A stretch of DNA of 64,000 nucleotides from Celeribacter baekdonensis (GCF_900102315.1 NZ_FNBL01000008.1:62001-126000), one strand, 5' to 3'; positions 16,924 through 26,423 are shown, numbered from the stretch's first letter. A program made the numbers and translations. The notes: a model not told the origin generated them from the sequence alone.

Positions 16924-17289
16924 ATGTTCGGCATTCCCGGAAAACAAGCTGTCACCCTCACGCCAGCCGCAACCAAACAGATCGCGCGGTTGATGGAGAA
17001 AGATGGCTCCAAAGGCCTGCGCATCGGCATCAAAAAGGGGGGCTGTGCCGGGATGGAATACACCATGGACTATGTGTCCGACCTCAATGCGATGGACGAG
17101 GTCGTTGAACAGGACGGCGCGCGGGTGATGATTGCCCCGATGGCACAGATGTTCCTGTTTGGCACCGAGATTGATTACGAGGTCTCGCTTTTGGAATCCG
17201 GTTTCAAATTCCGCAATCCAAACGTGGTGGACGCCTGTGGCTGTGGCGAGTCGATCAAATTCGACGAAAGCCTGACGCAGGGCACCTGA
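16924..17289 (+). CDS. HesB/IscA-family iron-sulfur assembly protein
   Basis: A 121-residue A-type Fe-S carrier. It begins with about a 10-residue lead, then VTLTPAATKQIARLM, and shows the three family cysteines: one in KKGGCAGMEYTMDYV and two in VVDACGCGESIKF near the C-terminus. Such proteins pass iron or Fe-S clusters to target enzymes. AAAGGAG precedes the ATG. It is the first of three overlapping genes: its TGA shares a base with the ATG of the first TfoX-domain gene. It could be named sufA, but the suf operon is not in view. Confidence 0.9.
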   Translation: MFGIPGKQAVTLTPAATKQIARLMEKDGSKGLRIGIKKGGCAGMEYTMDYVSDLNAMDEVVEQDGARVMIAPMAQMFLFGTEIDYEVSLLESGFKFRNPNVVDACGCGESIKFDESLTQGT

Positions 17290-17675
17290 TGGCCGCCACG
17301 CCAGAGGAGATTGAGCACGCGCGCGATCTTTTCGCGGAGTTGTCCCCCGTCACAACGGGACGTATGTTTGGCGGTACGGCGCTTTATCTCGACGGGGATG
17401 TGATGTTTGCCTGCCTGTTGGGTGGGACGATTTGGATGAAATCCGACACCAGCACAGAGGCGGCGTTCGCAGCCGCCGGGTCGCACCCGTTTTCTTATCA
17501 GAAATCCGGCGGCACCACGGTGGTGCCCTCCCTCATGTCCCTGCCCGACAGTGCTCTGGACGATCCAGAAGAGGCCGTGCACTGGGCGCGACTGTCCTAT
17601 CCCCCCGCCCTCAAAGCCGCCCAAGACAAACGCCGTCAAAAGGCCCGAAAAGCCGCGAAAAAGGCCGCGTCATGA
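17289..17675 (+). CDS. TfoX N-terminal-domain protein (copy 1)
   Basis: A 128-residue protein made of one TfoX/Sxy N-terminal domain: ATPEEIEHARDLFAELSPVT, then GRMFGGTALYLDGDVMFACL and IWMKSDTSTEAAF. Full-length TfoX regulates competence in gammaproteobacteria, but single N-domain proteins are common in alphaproteobacteria and have no settled role. The C-terminal 20 residues are highly basic (AQDKRRQKARKAAKKAAS). Start and stop codons overlap those of both neighbours (TGATG upstream, ATGA downstream), which shows tight translational coupling with the IscA-like gene and copy 2. Confidence 0.8.
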   Translation: MAATPEEIEHARDLFAELSPVTTGRMFGGTALYLDGDVMFACLLGGTIWMKSDTSTEAAFAAAGSHPFSYQKSGGTTVVPSLMSLPDSALDDPEEAVHWARLSYPPALKAAQDKRRQKARKAAKKAAS

Positions 17676-17983
17676 GCGTGTCCGACGAAGACATCGCCTT
17701 TGTTCACGAGTTGTTTGAGGCGGTGGGTCCGATCAGTCATCGCAAAATGATGGGCGGGCTGTCGATCTATTCGGACGGTCAGATTTTCGCGATCCTCTCA
17801 TCCGAGGGCCGGATTTACCTCAAGGCCAAGGGCGATTTCGCCGCCGCCCTCGCCTCAGAGGGGGCGGAGAAATTCGAAATGGGCGATGGGCGTGGGATGC
17901 ATTACTGGACCCTGCCCGAGACCGCACTTGATGATCCAGCGCTTGCAAGCGATTGGGCGCAGCGGGCCTTGGCCGCGCTTTAG
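17672..17983 (+). CDS. TfoX N-terminal-domain protein (copy 2)
   Basis: A 103-residue protein, again one TfoX N-domain: DEDIAFVHELFEAVGPISHR, KMMGGLSIYSDGQIFAIL, and the tail GRGMHYWTLPETALDDPALA. It has the same domain layout as the preceding gene (HELF/DLFAEL start, MxGG, xxxDG, ETALDDP/DSALDDP) and so is probably an old tandem duplicate. The ATG overlaps the previous stop codon (ATGA). It converges on rpiB with 21 bp between stop codons. Confidence 0.8.
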   Translation: MSVSDEDIAFVHELFEAVGPISHRKMMGGLSIYSDGQIFAILSSEGRIYLKAKGDFAAALASEGAEKFEMGDGRGMHYWTLPETALDDPALASDWAQRALAAL

Positions 17984-18004
17984 ACCCGGCCCGTGCTCGC
18001 CGCG

Positions 18005-18454
18005 TTACTGTTCCAAAGCGTCGATCATATCGACCCGCGTGCCGTGACGACCGCCCTCAAATTCAGCGGTCAAAAAGGCCTCAACAACGCTGAGCGCAAG
18101 ACCCTCCCCAATCACACGCGCGCCAAGCGCCAGCATGTTGGCGTTGTTGTGCTGACGGATCATGCGGGCGGAAAACTCATCGGAACAAACGCCACACCGG
18201 ATGCCTTTGACCTTGTTGGCCGCCATCATGATGCCCTGCCCCGTGCCGCACACGATGATGCCAAACCGACAGTCGCCGGAGGCCACACGCCGCGCGGCGG
18301 CCTCGCCATGCATCGGATAATGCGTGCTTTCGGGTGTCGTCGGGCCGATATCGACCACCTCCCACCCAAGAGAGGCGACATGCGTGGCGATCGCTTGGCG
18401 CAACGCAATGGCGGCGTGATCACTGGAAAGAACGATGCGGGTGTTGGCGGTCAT
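18005..18454 (-). CDS. rpiB: Ribose-5-phosphate isomerase B
   Basis: A 149-residue RpiB/LacAB-type isomerase that interconverts ribose 5-phosphate and ribulose 5-phosphate in the pentose phosphate pathway. Motifs are IVLSSDHAAIALRQAI (substrate-binding), VVDIGPTT, FGIIVCGTGQGIMMAANKV (catalytic Cys and anion hole) and DEFSARMIRQHNNANML. The start at 18454 (MTANTRIVLSS) matches the family length; upstream in-frame codons add 25 residues with no conserved features. It is divergent from tpiA, 275 bp away. Confidence 0.95.
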   Translation of the reverse strand: MTANTRIVLSSDHAAIALRQAIATHVASLGWEVVDIGPTTPESTHYPMHGEAAARRVASGDCRFGIIVCGTGQGIMMAANKVKGIRCGVCSDEFSARMIRQHNNANMLALGARVIGEGLALSVVEAFLTAEFEGGRHGTRVDMIDALEQ

Positions 18455-18729
18455 GGCGATTTGGTCCCGTTGTGTCAAAGCCGTTGCGCGGCGTGTCTCT
18501 GTTGTCGCTTGTGGCGTCAATTTCACCACAATTCAAGACCGCGCAACCTCCCCTTTGCCGCCAAAGCCCGGCCCAAATGTCGCAGATCCCCCGCCTCCGC
18601 CCCAAAACGCCGCTCTGTGCGGCACATTCCCCCCGATTTGCGCCACATCAGAGACGTTAGCGCCCACAGTCGCTTGACTAGCCCCAAGAGGCTGCAATGA
18701 TGCGGCCAACATGGAGAAGGAGAGCACGC

Positions 18730-19476
18730 ATGGGACGCAAACTGGCCGCAGGCAATTGGAAAATGAACGGGCTCAACACCAGCCTCAAAGAGGCGCAGGC
18801 TCTGGCCGAGATGTTCCCGGCCCCGAAGGTCGACATTCTGTTGTGCCCGCCCGCGACCTTGGTGGCGCGCATGGCCGACGCATTGGCTCACACCAAAATC
18901 GACGTCGGCGGGCAGGATTGCCATATGAAAACCTCCGGCGCGCACACGGGTGACATTTCAGCGGAAATGCTGGCCGATGCAGGCGCGGATTACGTCATTT
19001 TGGGTCACTCCGAGCGGCGCGCCGATCATGGCGAGACCGACGCTGTGGTCTGTGAAAAAACCATGGCGGCGGTGATGGCGGGGCTCAAACCCGTGGTCTG
19101 CGTTGGCGAAACCTTGGCCCAACGCGAGGCGGGCGAGACATTGGAAATCATCCGCCACCAACTCTCGGCGTCGCTGCCCGACGCGGTGGACCTGTCCAAA
19201 CTCGTGGTCGCCTATGAGCCGGTTTGGGCCATCGGCACCGGCAAAATCCCGACGCTTGAACAGATCGCAGAGGTCCATGACGACATCCGCGCCACATTGA
19301 CCGCGCGCTATGGCGACACGGCCAACGATGTGCCATTGCTCTATGGTGGTTCGGTCAAACCGGGCAACGCCGCCGAAATTTTCGCGACCTCAAATGTCGA
19401 TGGCGCGCTGGTCGGTGGAGCTTCGCTGAAAGCGGCGGATTTTGCCGGAATCATCACGGCGCTCGAAGCGGCCTGA
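18730..19476 (+). CDS. tpiA: Triosephosphate isomerase
   Basis: A 248-residue glycolytic isomerase linking dihydroxyacetone phosphate and glyceraldehyde 3-phosphate. Visible active-site parts are AAGNWKMNG (Asn and Lys), ILGHSERRADHGE (catalytic His), VVAYEPVWAIGTGK (catalytic Glu and mobile loop) and LYGGSVKPGNA (phosphate binding). The ATG at 18730 follows AGGAG by eight bases; the upstream ATG at 18697 would add eleven basic residues and is less likely. A strong terminator follows. Confidence 0.97.
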   Translation: MGRKLAAGNWKMNGLNTSLKEAQALAEMFPAPKVDILLCPPATLVARMADALAHTKIDVGGQDCHMKTSGAHTGDISAEMLADAGADYVILGHSERRADHGETDAVVCEKTMAAVMAGLKPVVCVGETLAQREAGETLEIIRHQLSASLPDAVDLSKLVVAYEPVWAIGTGKIPTLEQIAEVHDDIRATLTARYGDTANDVPLLYGGSVKPGNAAEIFATSNVDGALVGGASLKAADFAGIITALEAA

Positions 19477-19483
19477 CATAGAA

Positions 19484-19511
19484 ACGCCGCGCTCATCCAA
19501 AAGCGCGGCGT
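19484..19511. terminator. Hairpin between converging tpiA and monooxygenase genes
   Basis: A perfect 10-bp stem (ACGCCGCGCT / AGCGCGGCGT) with an 8-nt loop, 8 bp after the tpiA stop codon and 10 bp before the opposing stop. It lacks a long T-run. Confidence 0.6.
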
Positions 19512-19521
19512 CCCCCCGCCT

Positions 19522-20697
19522 TTAGAGCGCGGTCACATCATGATCATAGAGCCAGGCAAATCTTTCCACCGCCTGGCGCGGTGCGATTTGACCGGCAAAG
19601 CGCAAAGCGGCATGGCCGACAAAGCGTTTCGCGCCGCTCAAATGGTAGTTTTTTGCATTGGCATTGGCCGCCTCGATCACCCGAACCACCCGCGCCCGAC
19701 GCAAGGATTGATAGGCCGCAAGCGCCTGATCAAGCGGCAGTTTCGCCAAACAATCGGCCAAGACCCAAGCATCCTCCAAGGCCATATTCGCGCCCTGCGC
19801 CAAAAATGGCAGGGTTGGATGGGCGGCATCGCCCAGCAAAGCCGTGCGGTCCGAATGCCAACGCAGCGCCACCGGATGCCGAAACAGGCCCCAGCGCGCG
19901 ACCTCAGTCACCCGGCCCAAAAGCCCCCTCACACCGGGGCAAAAATTGGCGAAATGGCTCATCATCTCCGCCGGGTCGCCGGGGTGGTTCCACCCCTCCT
20001 CATGCCACTCCGGGCGCTCTTCGACGGCCACGATGTTGATCAACGCCCCGTCGCGCAACGGGTAGCTGACCACATGTCGCCCCGCCGCCATATGGACCAT
20101 CGCCAAAGGGGCCTCGCCGCCCGTCGCCGGAACCGTGGCGCGCCACGCGGTTTGGCCGGTGAAAAACGGTTTGGCCGGACCATTGAGCATCGGGCGCAGC
20201 ACGGAGTTGACCCCATCCGCCCCAAGCACCACGTCATGACGCGCCTCTTGTTTCCCCGCCTCTGCCCCCTCGGCGAACACAAGGCTCACCCCACCCGCAT
20301 CGCCATGAATGGCCTGAACGCTATGCGACAGGCGGATGTCGACCGCCAGATCGCGCGCGCCCTGTTCGAGCAAAGAGATCAAATCGGCGCGGTGCATCAA
20401 CAGGAAGTCGTCATTCGGACGGGCTGTTTTGACATCAAGATGCAAGACCTCGCGCCCCATATAGCCATCCATCAAACGCACGCCCTCAGAACGCATCGCG
20501 ACCGCGGTCGCATCCAACCCCAAAGCGGTCAAAACCCGCGCGCCGTTCGGGGTGATTTGCAACCCGGCGCCGACTTCGGTGATCTGGGCGGCGCGTTCAT
20601 AGACCGTGACCTTGGCCCCGCGCAGCGCCAAAGCCCGCGCAAGCGCAAGCCCCGCCACACCCGCGCCGAGGACGGCGATATCCTGACCAATCAACAT
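19522..20697 (-). CDS. FAD-dependent aromatic-type monooxygenase (salicylate hydroxylase-like)
   Basis: A 391-residue class A flavoprotein monooxygenase. The Rossmann FAD motif is AVLGAGVAGLALARALALRG near residue 7, then ITEVGAGLQITPNGARVL, the second FAD/NADH motif VVLGADGVNSVLRP and the third, LLGDAAHPTLPFLAQGANMA. These enzymes hydroxylate aromatic acids or ubiquinone precursors with NAD(P)H and oxygen. The start at 20697 follows AAGGA by 7 bases. No aromatic-degradation genes adjoin it, so the substrate is not known. A dksA terminator stands directly upstream. Confidence 0.85.
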   Translation of the reverse strand: MLIGQDIAVLGAGVAGLALARALALRGAKVTVYERAAQITEVGAGLQITPNGARVLTALGLDATAVAMRSEGVRLMDGYMGREVLHLDVKTARPNDDFLLMHRADLISLLEQGARDLAVDIRLSHSVQAIHGDAGGVSLVFAEGAEAGKQEARHDVVLGADGVNSVLRPMLNGPAKPFFTGQTAWRATVPATGGEAPLAMVHMAAGRHVVSYPLRDGALINIVAVEERPEWHEEGWNHPGDPAEMMSHFANFCPGVRGLLGRVTEVARWGLFRHPVALRWHSDRTALLGDAAHPTLPFLAQGANMALEDAWVLADCLAKLPLDQALAAYQSLRRARVVRVIEAANANAKNYHLSGAKRFVGHAALRFAGQIAPRQAVERFAWLYDHDVTAL

Positions 20698-20735
20698 GGA
20701 ACGTTCCTTATCTCTGGTCCCGCTGTCGCAAAAGA

Positions 20736-20763
20736 AAACACCGGGAGATGTCCCCCGGTGTTT
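20736..20763 (-). terminator. Terminator after dksA
   Basis: On the minus strand AAACACCGGG...CCCGGTGTTT forms a 10-bp stem followed by TTTTCTTTT, between the dksA gene and the ribosome binding site of the monooxygenase gene. Confidence 0.8.
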
Positions 20764-20879
20764 GCCATATCTGTGCACAGTCTGTCACGCGCGCATAATG
20801 CCGCGAGAGAGGGGAACGGCCTAACCACCTGAGCGATCCACGACTGCGTGATCAATCAATCGTCACATCGCCTGAGCGA

Positions 20880-21365
20880 TCAATCGTCACGATGTACTTT
20901 TTCGCGGCGCTCGTGGCGTTCTTGCGCTTCCAAGGTCATGGTCGCAATCGGACGCGCATCGAGACGTTTGAGCGAAATCGGCTCGCCCGTCACTTCGCAA
21001 TAGCCATATTCGCCCTCATCAATCCGGCGCAACGCCTGTTCGATCTTGAGCACCAGCTTGCGTTGACGGTCCCGTGTGCGCAGTTCAAGCGCGCGGTCGG
21101 TTTCCTCAGAGGCCCGGTCGGTGATGTCGGGAATATTACGCGTGCCGTCCTGCAACCCTTCGATGGTGTGGCGGCTTTCGTCCAATAGATCGGCTTTCCA
21201 CGCCAAAAGTTTGCGGCGGAAATATTCGAGCTGACGCTCATTCATGAAAGGTTCGCCCTCAGCGGGGCGGTAGTCATCAGGCAGGAAAGCTTCGGCCTTC
21301 ATCTTTGTCACCTTTGTCGTGTCAGTGAGCGCGCCTATGGCCAATGATGTAGTGTCGTCAGCCAT
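20880..21365 (-). CDS. dksA: RNA polymerase-binding DksA, single-cysteine type
   Basis: A 161-residue DksA, which binds the RNA polymerase secondary channel and with ppGpp adjusts stable-RNA and amino-acid promoters. The coiled coil starts MNERQLEYFRRKLLAWKADL, its tip carries the conserved acidic pair (IPDITDRASEE), and the globular end is EYGYCEVTGEPISLKRLDAR. Only one of the four zinc-finger cysteines remains, as is known for rhodobacterial DksA. The ATG at 21365 has a strong GGAGGG seven bases upstream; a second ATG at 21302, with AAAGG, would give the 140-residue form usual in the family. Two short direct repeats overlap the 3' end. Confidence 0.92.
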   Translation of the reverse strand: MADDTTSLAIGALTDTTKVTKMKAEAFLPDDYRPAEGEPFMNERQLEYFRRKLLAWKADLLDESRHTIEGLQDGTRNIPDITDRASEETDRALELRTRDRQRKLVLKIEQALRRIDEGEYGYCEVTGEPISLKRLDARPIATMTLEAQERHERREKVHRDD

Positions 21366-21497
21366 CCGGCACCCTCCAATTGCGGCTCGTTTACCGCGTT
21401 TGTTCAGGGATGTCACGTCACAATCTCTGTCGCATTGCACCTTTCCCAAGCCTTGTTATGATCCGGCCTATCCCTTGTCCGAGAGCGCATAAAACCG

Positions 21498-22343
21498 ATG
21501 AAATTCTCCTCCACCGACAGCTATATTGCCCCCACAGACCTCACCGTCGCCGTGAATGCCGCCATCGCTTTAGAGCGGCCGTTACTGGTCAAAGGCGAAC
21601 CGGGCACGGGCAAAACCGAACTGGCCCGCCAAATCGCCAACGCCTTGGGGCTTGAGATGATCGAGTGGAACATCAAATCCACCACCCGTGCCCAACAAGG
21701 CCTTTACGAATACGATGCGGTGTCGCGCCTGCGCGACAGCCAGCTTGGCGACCCGCGCGTCGAAGACGTGCGCCATTACATCAAAAAGGGCAAACTTTGG
21801 CAGGCGTTTGAGGCCGACAAAAAGGTCGTGTTGTTGATTGATGAGGTCGACAAGGCCGATATCGAATTCCCCAACGACCTGTTGCAAGAGCTCGATAAAA
21901 TGGCGTTTCACGTCTATGAAACCGGCGAGACGGTCAGCGCGAAACAGCGCCCGGTGGTGATCATCACCTCAAACAACGAAAAGGAATTGCCCGACGCGTT
22001 TTTGCGCCGCTGTTTTTTCCATTACATCCGCTTTCCCGACATGGACACGATGCGCGCCATTGTAGACGTGCATTTTCCCGGCATCAAAGAGCGGCTTTTG
22101 AGCACCGCGCTGAGCCAGTTTTACGAGATCCGCGACACGCCGGGGTTGAAGAAAAAACCATCGACCTCCGAGGTTTTGGATTGGCTGAAACTGTTGCTGG
22201 CCGAGGATCTTTCGCCCGAAGATTTGGCGCGCGACGGCAAGGATGCGCTGCCGAAATTGCACGGCGCACTTTTGAAGAATGAACAAGACGTGGCGCTGTT
22301 TGAGCGCCTGGCCTTTATGGCGCGCAGTGGCGGGCGGCGTTAA
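21498..22343 (+). CDS. MoxR-family AAA ATPase
   Basis: A 281-residue AAA+ chaperone-like ATPase of the MoxR group. Walker A is VKGEPGTGKTELARQIA (residues 31-47), Walker B VVLLIDEVDKADIEFPNDLL, sensor 1 PVVIITSNNEKELPDAFLRR, followed by a small helical lid domain. MoxR proteins act with von Willebrand factor A proteins in cofactor or metal insertion (CoxD/CoxE, MoxR systems). A CoxE-like VWA gene lies 2.9 kb downstream on the same strand, separated by a DUF2934 gene, a GNAT gene, a lipoprotein gene and a small membrane gene. The ATG is divergent from dksA, 132 bp away. Confidence 0.92.
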   Translation: MKFSSTDSYIAPTDLTVAVNAAIALERPLLVKGEPGTGKTELARQIANALGLEMIEWNIKSTTRAQQGLYEYDAVSRLRDSQLGDPRVEDVRHYIKKGKLWQAFEADKKVVLLIDEVDKADIEFPNDLLQELDKMAFHVYETGETVSAKQRPVVIITSNNEKELPDAFLRRCFFHYIRFPDMDTMRAIVDVHFPGIKERLLSTALSQFYEIRDTPGLKKKPSTSEVLDWLKLLLAEDLSPEDLARDGKDALPKLHGALLKNEQDVALFERLAFMARSGGRR

Positions 22344-22372
22344 CCGCCTTTTGCCTCACTCCGCCTTTTGCC

Positions 22373-22684
22373 TTACTCCGCCTTGGCTGCGGCTTTGGGC
22401 GCGCGGGGCTTTTTCGGCTTGGCGGCGGGAGCGGCGGCGGGGGCGGCGGGTTTGGCCGCGGCCTCTGCCTTGGTCGCGGCTGCCGCTTTGGCGGCGCGCG
22501 GTTTCGCAGCCGCCTTTTTGCGCGGGGCCTTCGGCTTTGGCGCCTCAGTGACGGCCGCTGGCATCAGCTCCGCCTGTGCCGCATGCCAATGTTCTTGATC
22601 GCGGCCCTCGGGTTGCCCGTCTTTGAGCCAAAGGAAATACGCCGCATCGCGGATGTGATCGTCGGTTTGGGTCTGTTGTGTCAT
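22373..22684 (-). CDS. DUF2934 protein with Lys/Ala/Pro-rich tail
   Basis: A 103-residue protein. Residues 8-33 match DUF2934 (HIRDAAYFLWLKDGQPEGRD), a short helix-rich motif of unknown role that is common in alphaproteobacteria. Residues 45-103 are a low-complexity tail made almost wholly of Ala, Lys and Pro (KPKAPRKKAAAKPRAAKAAA), histone-H1-like and likely DNA- or RNA-binding. It converges on moxR with 29 bp between the stop codons. Confidence 0.75.
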   Translation of the reverse strand: MTQQTQTDDHIRDAAYFLWLKDGQPEGRDQEHWHAAQAELMPAAVTEAPKPKAPRKKAAAKPRAAKAAAATKAEAAAKPAAPAAAPAAKPKKPRAPKAAAKAE

Positions 22685-22925
22685 ATGTAAATCTGATGGG
22701 TTGTGAGGGGTGATGCCAGTGTAGCATCGGGACTAAGCACCCGTGGTTAAGATTTCGTGACAGAACCCGCGGTTTGCACCCCCTTTGGGCGAAAACCGCC
22801 GCGCAAATGCACCGAAGCCGCACAGGGCGCATGGTTTTCAGGCAGTTCAAAAACGCACACACGGGACTTGCTTCGGGTCGCACAAAAGATCACAGCTTGC
22901 AGCGAGACCCCACAAGGAGTGCCCC

Positions 22926-23369
22926 ATGTCCCTGACCATTCGCCCGCTGACCCATGAGGATCGCGCCCCTTGGGCGGCGCTTTGGCGCGATTACCTGACC
23001 TTTTATGAAACCACACTGCCGCAAGAGATTTATGATGCCACATTCGCGCGCCTGACCGACCCGCATGCCGTGGAACGTGGCGCTTTGGTGGCGGAACTTG
23101 ACGGGCAACTCATTGGGTTGGTTCATTATATTTTCCACGCCCACAATTGGCGGATCGAAGATGTGTGCTATCTCCAAGACCTGTTTGTCTCTGAGGCGGC
23201 GCGCGGCACCGGCGCCGGGCGGGCGCTGATCGAAGGCGTTTATGCGCTGGCCGATGCCCATGGCACCCCCAATGTCTATTGGATGACGCAGGCGTTCAAC
23301 GCCACGGCGCGCCAGCTTTATGACCGGATCGCCACCCTCACGCCGTTCATCAAATATACGCGCAGCTAG
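22926..23369 (+). CDS. GNAT-family N-acetyltransferase
   Basis: A 147-residue acetyltransferase. The fold is seen as SLTIRPLTHEDRAPWAALWR at the N-terminus, LVHYIFHAHNWRIEDVCYLQ, the acetyl-CoA loop FVSEAARGTGAGRALIEGVY and the last strand VYWMTQAFNATARQLYDRIA. AAGGAG lies six bases before the ATG. The acceptor (small molecule or protein) is not indicated. Upstream, 22685-22925 holds no gene that I can support. Confidence 0.9.
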   Translation: MSLTIRPLTHEDRAPWAALWRDYLTFYETTLPQEIYDATFARLTDPHAVERGALVAELDGQLIGLVHYIFHAHNWRIEDVCYLQDLFVSEAARGTGAGRALIEGVYALADAHGTPNVYWMTQAFNATARQLYDRIATLTPFIKYTRS

Positions 23370-23464
23370 AGACCCCGGCGCGGGCTTTGATTTGCTTTTG
23401 GCGCGCAGTGCCGTAAATTCTCCTCGAATTGAAGACGCGCGCGCCACAGTTGCTTGGTTTGATC

Positions 23465-23498
23465 CCTGATACTTAGATTGTCCTGATACTCAGGTTGT
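23465..23498 (+). repeat. Tandem 17-bp duplication before a lipoprotein gene
   Basis: Two adjacent copies of CCTGATACTyAGrTTGT, differing at two positions, end 30 bp before the lipoprotein ATG at 23528. They cover the region where the promoter or a regulator site should be. Confidence 0.7.
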
Positions 23499-23527
23499 AA
23501 TGCGTAAAGGCATAAGGTTTGACAGAT

Positions 23528-24943
23528 ATGAAAACCGATCCCCGCACGGCGCCTGTCCCCGCGCGCATAGCATCGACAAAGCCCCGTGTCTTTCGCCCCG
23601 CTTTTGGCCTCCTAAGCCTATCGCTTTTGGCCGCCTGCGCCACGGCCCTGCCGCAACACCCGCCCTCGACGCGCGCGCCCGCGATGGTGCTGGACCTGCC
23701 ACCGATGAAAGTGTTTTCCGGCACAGCGCCGCGTCACACCACGCGCTCCAATGCCTCGCTGGCGCGCGATTTCCTTGACCTCAGCTTTGCCTTGGAAAAC
23801 GGCACACCGCTCGCGCAAATGACCCGGTTTGAAGGCCCGATCACCCTGCGCGTCACCGGCGCACGCCCGCCGATCTCGCTGGGTCCTGATCTGGCCGCGC
23901 TTCTGCGCCGCTTGGACCAAGAGGCCGGGGTCAAAATCACCCGCGTCTCGGCGGGCAGCCCCGCCTCGATCACCATCGAAACCCTGCCCCACGGCGAATT
24001 GGCCCGCCGCGCGCCCAACACCGCCTGTATCGTCGCGCCCAATGTCTCGGACTGGAGCGAATTCAAACGCGCGCGGCGGCCAAATCTGAGTTGGACCAAA
24101 GTCGACATCCGCACCCGCTTGGCGATTTTCATCCCCGATGATGTCGCCCCGCAAGAAATCCGCGATTGCCTGCACGAAGAATTGGCACAGGCTCTTGGCC
24201 CCCTCAACGATCTCTACCGCCTCGCGGATTCGGTCTATAACGACGACAATATCCATTCGGTTTTGACCCCGTTTGACATGTTGATGCTCAAAGTCACCTA
24301 TGCGCCCGAGTTACAGTCGGGCATGACCCGCGCCGAGGTGGCCGCCCGTCTGCCCGCGATTTTGAAACGGCTGCATCCGGCGGGCGAAAGCGTCCAGACC
24401 CCCGTCCAAAGCCCAACCCCGCGCGCATGGACAGATCATGTGACCACCGCCATGAGCGCGGGGCCGATCCCGGCGCGCAAAGCCGCCGCCGAAGCCGCCG
24501 TGGCCATCGCGCGCGCGCAAGGCTGGGACGACGCACGCGCCGGGTTTTCATGGTTTCTTTTGGGGCGTTTGGCGTTGAGTTCCGACCGGGCCTTGGCCCA
24601 TAGCGCCTTGACGCAGTCGGCGCATATTTACGGCGCGCATCCTGAAACCCGGTTTCATGCCGCCCATGTGGCAATGCAACTTTCCGCGCTGGCCCTCGCC
24701 GAAGGCCAAGACCAAGCCGCCTATGAAATCGCCGCCCGCGCCATTCCTGCCGCGACCGAGGCCGAAAACGCCGCCCTCTTGGCCTCGTTGATGTTAACCG
24801 AAGCCGAGGCACTGGACGCCATGGGCCGCAGCGGTGATGCGCGCGCGCTGCGCCTCGACAGTCTGGGCTGGGCACGATATGGCTTTGGCTCAGATGCAAT
24901 GGTTCGGGCCCGCGTCGCCGAAATTGCCGCCCTCGCCCCATAA
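23528..24943 (+). CDS. DUF2927-type lipoprotein
   Basis: A 471-residue predicted lipoprotein. A hydrophobic N-terminal segment ends in a lipobox (SLSLLAACATA), so the mature chain would be anchored at a Cys near residue 38. The central part (about 80-290) matches DUF2927, with FLDLSFALENGTPLAQMTRF, IRDCLHEELAQALGPLNDLY (an H-E-E-x-x-Q pattern resembling a relaxed metallopeptidase helix) and SVLTPFDMLMLKVTYAPELQ. The C-terminal third is Ala-rich helical sequence like TPR repeats. The ATG at 23528 is preferred to a TTG three codons earlier. It stands at the head of a run that includes a small membrane protein, a VWA protein and an M48 protease. Confidence 0.8.
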   Translation: MKTDPRTAPVPARIASTKPRVFRPAFGLLSLSLLAACATALPQHPPSTRAPAMVLDLPPMKVFSGTAPRHTTRSNASLARDFLDLSFALENGTPLAQMTRFEGPITLRVTGARPPISLGPDLAALLRRLDQEAGVKITRVSAGSPASITIETLPHGELARRAPNTACIVAPNVSDWSEFKRARRPNLSWTKVDIRTRLAIFIPDDVAPQEIRDCLHEELAQALGPLNDLYRLADSVYNDDNIHSVLTPFDMLMLKVTYAPELQSGMTRAEVAARLPAILKRLHPAGESVQTPVQSPTPRAWTDHVTTAMSAGPIPARKAAAEAAVAIARAQGWDDARAGFSWFLLGRLALSSDRALAHSALTQSAHIYGAHPETRFHAAHVAMQLSALALAEGQDQAAYEIAARAIPAATEAENAALLASLMLTEAEALDAMGRSGDARALRLDSLGWARYGFGSDAMVRARVAEIAALAP

Positions 24944-25022
24944 CGGCACGCGGCTTGGTCGGTTTGAGCGCTGTGTTTTGGCACAGCTTTGGCGCAAAGA
25001 GCCCGCGCAAGGGAGCAAAAAG

Positions 25023-25187
25023 ATGATCGTAATCCTTCTGGCGCTGATCGGCGGCTTTTATGGCTGGCGGATCGCCAAAAAACGGGACGGCAACCGGCTG
25101 GATAAGCTGCAATATGCAGCGGTGTATTGTATGGTCGGTACTATGGTCGGCCTGCTGTTGACCGTGATCATCGAGCGGCTGATCTAA
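25023..25187 (+). CDS. Small membrane protein (54 aa)
   Basis: A 54-residue protein with a hydrophobic N-terminus (MIVILLALIGGFYGWRIA), a short basic loop (KKRDGNRLDKLQYA) and a second membrane segment (TMVGLLLTVIIERLI). GGGAG lies six bases before the ATG. It is 80 bp after the lipoprotein gene and 13 bp before the VWA gene, so it is probably in that operon. I do not recognise a family; two membrane helices with a short cytoplasmic loop is all that can be said. Confidence 0.65.
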   Translation: MIVILLALIGGFYGWRIAKKRDGNRLDKLQYAAVYCMVGTMVGLLLTVIIERLI

Positions 25188-25200
25188 GGGGGCGGACGCG

Positions 25201-26385
<1,185 letters not shown>

Positions 26386-26423
26386 GGCTTGGCCAACGCG
26401 CGCCCTGCCCCCATATTCACATC

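Noticed and set aside
19484-19511. tRNA-like or small RNA hairpin
   Set aside because: It is a simple 10-bp stem between converging stop codons, best read as a terminator.
22545-23043. Minus-strand gene in the gap before the GNAT gene
   Set aside because: The frames give Arg/Cys/Pro-rich sequence without conserved features and overlap real genes on both sides.
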